Shown: in pieces, positions 59,420 to 64,000 of the stretch | Numbering within the stretch: position 1 is the first letter of the stretch | Layout of the letters: each line of letters opens with the position of its first letter | NCBI RefSeq assembly: GCF_003403095.1 | Contig: NZ_CP031555.1 | Span: 124,001 to 188,000 of the forward strand | DNA from: Thalassospira indica | Lineage (GTDB): Bacteria; Pseudomonadota; Alphaproteobacteria; Rhodospirillales; Thalassospiraceae | Direction of reading: 5' to 3' | Length of the DNA stretch: 64,000 nt | The notes under the pieces: generated by a model | Databases searched by the model: none | What the model was told of the DNA's origin: nothing | What the model saw: the letters and a program-made list of their open reading frames with translations, nothing else | Program-made: the position numbers and the translations under genes

Positions 59420-59959
59420 CTATTTGACCTGCATCGGAATGCCGGCCACCACAAGGGTGACTTTGTCTGCAATCTCGGCAATGCGTTGATGCAGGCGTCC
59501 GGCGTGATCGCGAAAGGCCCGCGCCATCGCATTTTCCGGCACGATGCCAAAGCCAACCTCGTTTGAGACAAGCAGCACCGGCACATCAAGGGTCGGCACC
59601 AGATCGCAAAGAGCTGCGATCTCGGCATCAATGTCGCGGTCTTCAAGCATCAGGTTGGTCAGCCACAAGGTCAGACAATCAACCAGAACCGGCTTGCCAC
59701 CTGTGACATTACAGGTCTGCAGCGCCGAACAAAGCTCGACCGGTTCCTCGAGTGTCTGCCAAAGATCGCCGCGTGATTGTTTGTGAATATCTATGCGGTT
59801 GGCCATTTCGTCATCCCAGGCACGCCCGGTTGCGATATATGTGCCACCGCCCGCCTGATTGATGATGTTTTCGGCAAACCGGCTTTTGCCGGATCGCGCC
59901 CCACCAAGGATCAGATGCGTGCCGCCAGAGGGGCCGTCAGGGGGTAAAGTCTGGGTCAT
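59420..59959 (-). CDS. cobU: Adenosylcobinamide kinase / adenosylcobinamide-phosphate guanylyltransferase
   Basis: Bifunctional CobU (CobP), 179 residues. P-loop LILGGARSGKSRFAE, GTYIATGRAWDDEM, VELVSNEV-like segment VLLVSNEVGFGIVPENAMARAFRDHAGRLHQRIA, all diagnostic; the kinase/transferase His lies in IDIHKQSR. Phosphorylates adenosylcobinamide and transfers GMP. First gene downstream of the cobalamin riboswitch. The frame opens at 60013 but the ATG at 59959 with AGGAAG is the family start. Confidence 0.95.
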   Translation of the reverse strand: MTQTLPPDGPSGGTHLILGGARSGKSRFAENIINQAGGGTYIATGRAWDDEMANRIDIHKQSRGDLWQTLEEPVELCSALQTCNVTGGKPVLVDCLTLWLTNLMLEDRDIDAEIAALCDLVPTLDVPVLLVSNEVGFGIVPENAMARAFRDHAGRLHQRIAEIADKVTLVVAGIPMQVK

Positions 59960-60022
59960 CCCGTTTCTTCCTCGCCATGGCCTCCCACCGAGGCCCGATT
60001 GCGTCGTCACCACCTAAAGAAT

Positions 60023-60207
60023 AGTGACACCTTCGGCAGGTTTCCTGGCTGCAGGCATGAAAGCGATCCGCCTTCCCGGTTTCCCGGTGGCTGGTCTGGC
60101 GCGTTGGCACCGACCCGGATCTCCCAACCCGATACAGTTGCGGGGGCAGCATCGGCCTTGCACCGATTTCCCATCACCGAACGATGCGCCGAACCTAGCA
60201 GGTTTGC
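60023..60207 (-). ncRNA. Cobalamin riboswitch
   Basis: On the minus strand the order is: 5' paired region near 60207-60190, the core GCTGCCCCCGCAACTGTA at 60133-60150 (nearly invariant B12-element core), GGTGATGGGAA/GGTGCAAGG upstream of it, and the 3' part CCAGGAAACCTGCCG at 60034-60048. It lies about 65 bases before cobU. Cobalamin binding would shut down the following genes, by blocking translation or transcription; a sequestered Shine-Dalgarno AGGAAG is close. Confidence 0.95.
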
Positions 60208-60494
60208 CAAAAATGCCAAAGGTCATTCTCGGCACTTAACCCTTCCTTACCACCCCACCCTAATCGGAAGGTCAGTATTTGTAAGAATTGTCTGCTTGAG
60301 AGGTCATACCATTTCAGCCAACATCAAACCGTTGTGCTGGAACTAGAGACGGAACAATCCGCAATCTGGCGAAAACCCGGGATATAGACACATCACCCGG
60401 CTGGCTGCAGGAAATACTGCACCGAAACTCTTGGGGTAATCTGGATTTTTCACGACCAATGGCAATACGTTCTCACCTATCCAAAATCCGACAG
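60208..60494. promoter_or_regulatory. Divergent intergenic region upstream of the cobalamin riboswitch
   Basis: Non-coding. It must contain the minus-strand promoter for the riboswitch transcript and the plus-strand promoter of the next gene. I could not pick a convincing -35/-10 pair. The ORFs of 71-115 codons here are spurious. Confidence 0.4.
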
Positions 60495-61133
60495 ATGAAC
60501 GCGCCAACCTGGACCACATCGTCTCGCAAGGACATGTGGCTGGGATTGCTGGACCGTCTGAACAGTCCTGATCGGTCATTTCAGGATTTTCTTGAACAGC
60601 ACGCAACCGATGGCGAGATCACTCTGGCACGCCGCGATGTGCGTGACATCTTTGCCGAAGATGCCTCAAAGGGTGTAATCGCAACCATCATCTGGTCCCA
60701 TGAACGCGGCATTCGCGTCAATGCGCTGTCCTTGCTTGTGCGCGATATGCCGACCCTGGTTACCCTGATGTCGATCTCGGATTTCGGACAGGACGAGTTG
60801 AACGAGCTGCTTTCCCAGCCGGGCATTTCTGTTCCGACTGCCAGCAAGATGTTGTCGGCCTGCGGCAAAACTTATTGCGGGATGCCGGCTGCCATCATTG
60901 ATGACACCATCATCCAGGTAATTGAAAACGCATCCTTTGCCGGTGATTTCCCGAATGTTGCCAAACTGCGCAGTAAATCACGCAGCCGTCCGGTGCCCTA
61001 TTATCAGGCCTATCTGCGCGATGTTTTCGACATCTGCGAAAAACATGATCTGAACCCGGATATGGTTGACCGCTATCTGGCAGAACATGCCCTTGATGAC
61101 ATGGCATCAGATATCGAACTGGCATCCGCCTGA
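60495..61133 (+). CDS. Hypothetical protein, possible helix-hairpin-helix fold
   Basis: 212 residues from MNAPTWTTSSRKDMW (an earlier ATG at 60459 is possible). No family recognised. A middle segment LLSQPGISVPTASKMLSACGKTYCGMPAAIIDDTIIQVIENA has the rhythm of HhH-type DNA-binding or glycosylase motifs (G-I/V-x-x-A-S-K-x-L then P-x-I-I-D), which is only a lead. It sits between the cobU riboswitch and convergent cobC without an evident link to cobalamin. Confidence 0.7.
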   Translation: MNAPTWTTSSRKDMWLGLLDRLNSPDRSFQDFLEQHATDGEITLARRDVRDIFAEDASKGVIATIIWSHERGIRVNALSLLVRDMPTLVTLMSISDFGQDELNELLSQPGISVPTASKMLSACGKTYCGMPAAIIDDTIIQVIENASFAGDFPNVAKLRSKSRSRPVPYYQAYLRDVFDICEKHDLNPDMVDRYLAEHALDDMASDIELASA

Positions 61134-61144
61134 GGACAGCCGCC

Positions 61145-61756
61145 TTAGAAGCGCTGATTAACCCCGTTTACGCGCCAGCCCGGCTCTTCGACCCCGTCAA
61201 TATATTCAAGCGTGGTCAAACCCAGCGTATCAACATGAAATGCCAGTGCTGTTTCAAGGGATAAGCCCAACGCATTCGCCAGAAGGGCGCGCACGGTACC
61301 GCCATGCACGATCGCCACAATGTCCTTACCGGCCCAATCGCTGTTTAATTGATCAAAGACCGGCCCGACACGGGCAACCACATCGGCAAAGCTTTCACCC
61401 TTTGGGGGGTGTTGGCGGGCAAAGTCGGTCCAGAAACGTGTTGTTTCCCCCTTGGGCAAATCGTTCCAGTTCTGCAATTCCCAATCACCGAAATGCTGTT
61501 CGGCAAAGCCGCTTTCAGCCTGCGGCGCTACGTCTTTATCCATGAAGGCCTGAAGACCGCGCGCTGTATCATGCGTGCGGGACAGATGGCTGGTCACCCA
61601 GACGGCATCACGTGGAAGTTGCCCCGCAAGGGCCGCAAGGGCCTTTTGATCGGAAAGGTCGGCGGGCATGTCACTTTGGCCATAGACGAGCCGTTTCGGA
61701 TTTTGGACGGGCGCGTGACGCACCAGCCACCAGCGGGTTATTTTCAAACTGCTCAC
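61145..61756 (-). CDS. cobC: Alpha-ribazole phosphatase / histidine phosphatase family
   Basis: 203 residues. Phosphohistidine motif WLVRHAPVQNPKRLVYGQSDMP, second acid FGDWE and C-terminal VHGGTVRALLANALG match the cobC branch of histidine phosphatases. In cobalamin synthesis it removes the phosphate from alpha-ribazole phosphate or adenosylcobalamin phosphate. Its position 30 bases downstream of cobS supports that role over a generic phosphatase. Confidence 0.85.
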   Translation of the reverse strand: MSSLKITRWWLVRHAPVQNPKRLVYGQSDMPADLSDQKALAALAGQLPRDAVWVTSHLSRTHDTARGLQAFMDKDVAPQAESGFAEQHFGDWELQNWNDLPKGETTRFWTDFARQHPPKGESFADVVARVGPVFDQLNSDWAGKDIVAIVHGGTVRALLANALGLSLETALAFHVDTLGLTTLEYIDGVEEPGWRVNGVNQRF

Positions 61757-61786
61757 GGCATTCCTTCTTGTTGCTGTGCTGATTGA

Positions 61787-62635
61787 TCAAAGGGCGGCAA
61801 TAAACGCGATACCGACAAACAGTTCAGTCACGATCTGGGTTGCCCCCAGGACATCCCCTGTCTGGCCACCGATCTGCCATTTTGCGACCGCCGCAACAAT
61901 ACCCACCGCCAAAAGCCCGCCCATGAGAATGGCCATCGTCGCAAATAGACCCGATAAGACGAGCGACAGGATCAAAGCAAGGCCAACAGCCAAACCGACC
62001 ATCATCACGTTTGGCGTTCCGGCCCCCTTGCCCAAACCATCGGCGCGCGCCGGGGGCAGGATATGCATGACCACTGGCATTGCCGCCCGTGATGTTATTG
62101 CCATCACCAGAAACAGGACCGCAGCCTGCCCGGCATCGCCCGCCGCAGAAAGCAAAATCAGACGCAGGCCGAAACACAGGATCAGAGCAACAACGCCATA
62201 TGTACCGATATGGCTGTCGCGCATGATTTCAAGTTTGCGCGCACGCTCAAACCCGCCGCCAAACCCGTCGGCACAATCTGCGATGCCATCTTCATGCATT
62301 GATCCGGTCAATAAAACCATGCCTGCCAAGGCGACAATCGCAAAAATCAGGATGTTGGCTGTCAGGGAATAGACCAGCATCGCCGGCAGCATGGCAAAAC
62401 CAGCCAGCAGCAGACCAACCAACGGCCAAGACCAGACCGATCTTGCAATCACCTCAGCGCGGAAGTCCTCGATACCCTTGACCGGAACGCGGCTAAGTAA
62501 CGCCAAGGCGCGCCAGAAATCGGAAATAGGCGAAACCTCGACGGGGGCATCTGTCGCTGTGTCCGGGCTGGGTTTGTCAAATGAATCCGAGCTTTGCATA
62601 TTTGTTTCGTTTTGGTTATGATCTTTGGATAGCAT
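61787..62635 (-). CDS. cobS: Adenosylcobinamide-GDP ribazoletransferase
   Basis: Membrane enzyme joining alpha-ribazole(-phosphate) to adenosylcobinamide-GDP. 282 residues, about six hydrophobic segments; motif GSMHEDGIADCADGFGGGFERARKLEIMRDSHIGTYG is the family hallmark with its acidic residues. An N-terminal hydrophilic extension of about 30 residues precedes the usual FWRALALLSRVPV start. Divergent from cobT by 173 bases. Confidence 0.96.
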   Translation of the reverse strand: MLSKDHNQNETNMQSSDSFDKPSPDTATDAPVEVSPISDFWRALALLSRVPVKGIEDFRAEVIARSVWSWPLVGLLLAGFAMLPAMLVYSLTANILIFAIVALAGMVLLTGSMHEDGIADCADGFGGGFERARKLEIMRDSHIGTYGVVALILCFGLRLILLSAAGDAGQAAVLFLVMAITSRAAMPVVMHILPPARADGLGKGAGTPNVMMVGLAVGLALILSLVLSGLFATMAILMGGLLAVGIVAAVAKWQIGGQTGDVLGATQIVTELFVGIAFIAAL

Positions 62636-62808
62636 AAATTTCCGATTTTCAAACTGGCAATCTGTTGCGCCCGGGCATAGTGTCAGGGCCTAGTTTGGCC
62701 CGACTTCCTGAACCGCCTTGCACAATTGGTTTCCGAGCCTAATCCTTACCATCCCGGAAGCCAAGCGGAACACTAGTTAGGCACCTTTGTCGCCAGCCGG
62801 AGACCAAA

Positions 62809-63843
62809 ATGTTCAACCCGAAACATCCGCCCCAAAATCTTGAGGAAATTCGCGCTCTTCTGGCCGAACTTCCCGAAGTCGATCAGGAAGCGCAGGCCGC
62901 CGTGGCCCAGCGCGAACCGACATTGACCAAGCCTGCCGGATCGCTTGGACGGCTTGAGGATTTCAGCCTTTGGCTGGCAGGTTGGCAAGCAACATCACGC
63001 CCGCGCATGTCGCGCCCGCGCGTTACAGTCTTTGCCGGCAGTCACGGTGTCGTTGCGCAGGGCGTTTCAGCCTTCCCGGCCAGCGTGAACCAGCAGATGG
63101 TGGAAAACTTCATCAATGGCGGGGCTGCGATCAACCAGATTTGCAAGTCTGTCGATGCGGAACTGCGCGTCATGGAAGTCGCCCTTGAAATCCCGACCAA
63201 CGACTTTTCCCACGAACCGGCGATGGATGACGAAGGCTGTGCCGAGGCGATGGCCTTTGGCATGAGCGCAATTGAAAAGGGGCTGGATCTTTTTGTGCCT
63301 GGCGAAATGGGTATTGGCAACACCACATCGGCGGCGGCAATTTCCCATGCACTTTATGGCGGGAATGCTGCGGACTGGACCGGCCGGGGAACCGGGATTG
63401 ATGATACAACCCTTGAGCGCAAGACGCGCGTCGTAGGTGACGCCATCATCCTGCATAAAAACCAGATGCATGACGGATTGGATGTTCTGCGATGTGTGGG
63501 TGGACGCGAAATTGCTGCTATGGCCGGTGCCATCATTGCAGCGCGCTTTGCACGGGTTCCGATATTGCTTGATGGTTATGTATCTTGTGCGGCGGCCGCT
63601 GTTCTGGCTGCGATGCGCGCAGATGCACTTGATCATTGTCTGATCGGGCATGTATCGGCAGAACCGGGACATGCCCGACTGATTGAGAAACTTGGCAAGG
63701 AAGCACTGATCAATTTCGGCATGCGCCTTGGCGAAGGATCGGGTGCGGCACTTGCCATCCCGCTTTTGCGCGCGGCAGCAGAATGCCACACCGGCATGGC
63801 AACCTTTGAAAAAGCCGGGATTGATGGCAAGGAAAAGGTCTGA
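62809..63843 (+). CDS. cobT: Nicotinate-nucleotide--dimethylbenzimidazole phosphoribosyltransferase
   Basis: Activates the lower ligand by making alpha-ribazole phosphate. 344 residues: TKPAGSLGRLEDFSLWLA, VFAGSHGVVAQGVSAFP, GEMGIGNTTSAAAISHAL, GRGTGIDD and GYVSCAAAAVLAAM, with the late catalytic Glu in MRLGEGSGAALAIPLL. This is the CobT/CobU phosphoribosyltransferase, not the chelatase subunit CobT. It is divergent from cobS-cobC and has no riboswitch in its 170-base upstream region. Confidence 0.97.
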   Translation: MFNPKHPPQNLEEIRALLAELPEVDQEAQAAVAQREPTLTKPAGSLGRLEDFSLWLAGWQATSRPRMSRPRVTVFAGSHGVVAQGVSAFPASVNQQMVENFINGGAAINQICKSVDAELRVMEVALEIPTNDFSHEPAMDDEGCAEAMAFGMSAIEKGLDLFVPGEMGIGNTTSAAAISHALYGGNAADWTGRGTGIDDTTLERKTRVVGDAIILHKNQMHDGLDVLRCVGGREIAAMAGAIIAARFARVPILLDGYVSCAAAAVLAAMRADALDHCLIGHVSAEPGHARLIEKLGKEALINFGMRLGEGSGAALAIPLLRAAAECHTGMATFEKAGIDGKEKV

Positions 63844-63870
63844 TCCTCAGCTTTACACGAGAGAACACCC

Positions 63871-63902
63871 AATAGCGCCAGTAACCTGGCGCTATTTTTT
63901 TG
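63871..63902 (+). terminator. Intrinsic terminator of cobT
   Basis: Stem AATAGCGCCAG / CTGGCGCTATT around TAAC at 63871-63896, followed by a T-run to 63901. It overlaps the 3' end of a possible convergent gene. Confidence 0.9.
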
Positions 63903-64000
63903 TCCGTTCGTTCATCAGATGCTCAACATGGCGACCCTGGAACATGGTGATATTGATCGAATGACCAAACTTGATGGCGCGTTCGTCATCACAACGGCAC
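63892..64000 (-). CDS. 3' end of a possible gene running off the window
   Basis: Open frame on the minus strand from the window edge to a TAG at 63892-63894. The visible 35 residues end with VEHLMNERTKK and contain a CRCDDERAIKFGH segment. Convergent with cobT and ending inside its terminator stem, a common arrangement, so probably real. Too short to identify. Confidence 0.45.
   Translation of the reverse strand, partial: CRCDDERAIKFGHSINITMFQGRHVEHLMNERTKK

Noticed and set aside
62640..62808. Second cobalamin riboswitch in the cobS/cobT intergenic region
   Set aside because: The invariant GCTGCCCCCGCAACTG core is absent on both strands.

Overview
The window looks like a chromosomal segment of an alphaproteobacterium of the Rhodospirillales, most likely Thalassospira or a close relative. 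That is inference from gene order and protein style: rpsT-dnaA-dnaN-recF-gyrB, TIGR02300//aroA-cmk-rpsA-sppA-ihfB-lapA-pyrF, Hsp20 next to DUF1150, and an aerobic CobN-type cobalamin pathway. Codon use and GC appear even, and I see no prophage, complete insertion sequence or CRISPR array.

Layout. Positions 1-7400 hold the replication-initiation cluster on the minus strand (gyrB, recF, dnaN, dnaA, then rpsT upstream). Positions 7500-19200 hold conserved housekeeping genes: enoyl-CoA hydratase, mutM, two transporters, pyrF, lapA, ihfB, sppA, rpsA, cmk and aroA, most separated by clear intrinsic terminators. Positions 19200-31700 are an accessory stretch: a FYDLN acidic protein, tRNA-Ala(GGC), a YtoQ protein, an aminotransferase/TetR pair, a GhrA-like reductase, a class II aldolase, a TusA-like mini-protein with a long structured leader, a methyltransferase resembling methionine S-methyltransferase (MMT/MmtN, the entry step to DMSP), a split YeeE/YedE transporter, a glutamine amidotransferase, and a heme-b/2Fe-2S/adenylate cyclase fusion. 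Two unrelated elements of about 270 bp, each bounded by perfect 25-27 bp inverted repeats, sit directly in front of two of these genes. Positions 31700-37970 carry a heat-shock operon with a sigma32-like promoter, a metallo-beta-lactamase protein, two tandem double-PAS chemoreceptors and a YcgN protein.

Positions 38000-64000 are dominated by cobalamin genes (cobB, cobA, cbiD, cobK, cobQ, cobO, cobN, cobW, cobU, cobC, cobS, cobT). These are interleaved with cytochrome-oxidase maturation genes (SCO, SafE-like), NAD-binding proteins, a TPR protein, an orphan phosphate-binding-like protein, a methyltransferase/GST pair, a GH114-like protein and unknown genes. A well-formed cobalamin riboswitch lies in front of cobU and probably controls the co-directional run cobU-cobW-cobN-unknown-GH114-cobO-cobQ. 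CbiD, usually listed with the anaerobic route, occurs with the aerobic chelatase subunit CobN. The remaining corrin-ring genes must lie elsewhere.

Most interesting leads: the MMT-like gene whose start codon lies inside an inverted-repeat arm, the two palindromic elements, the structured leader of the TusA-like mini-gene, and the quinone/heme-type cyclase with a ferredoxin domain.
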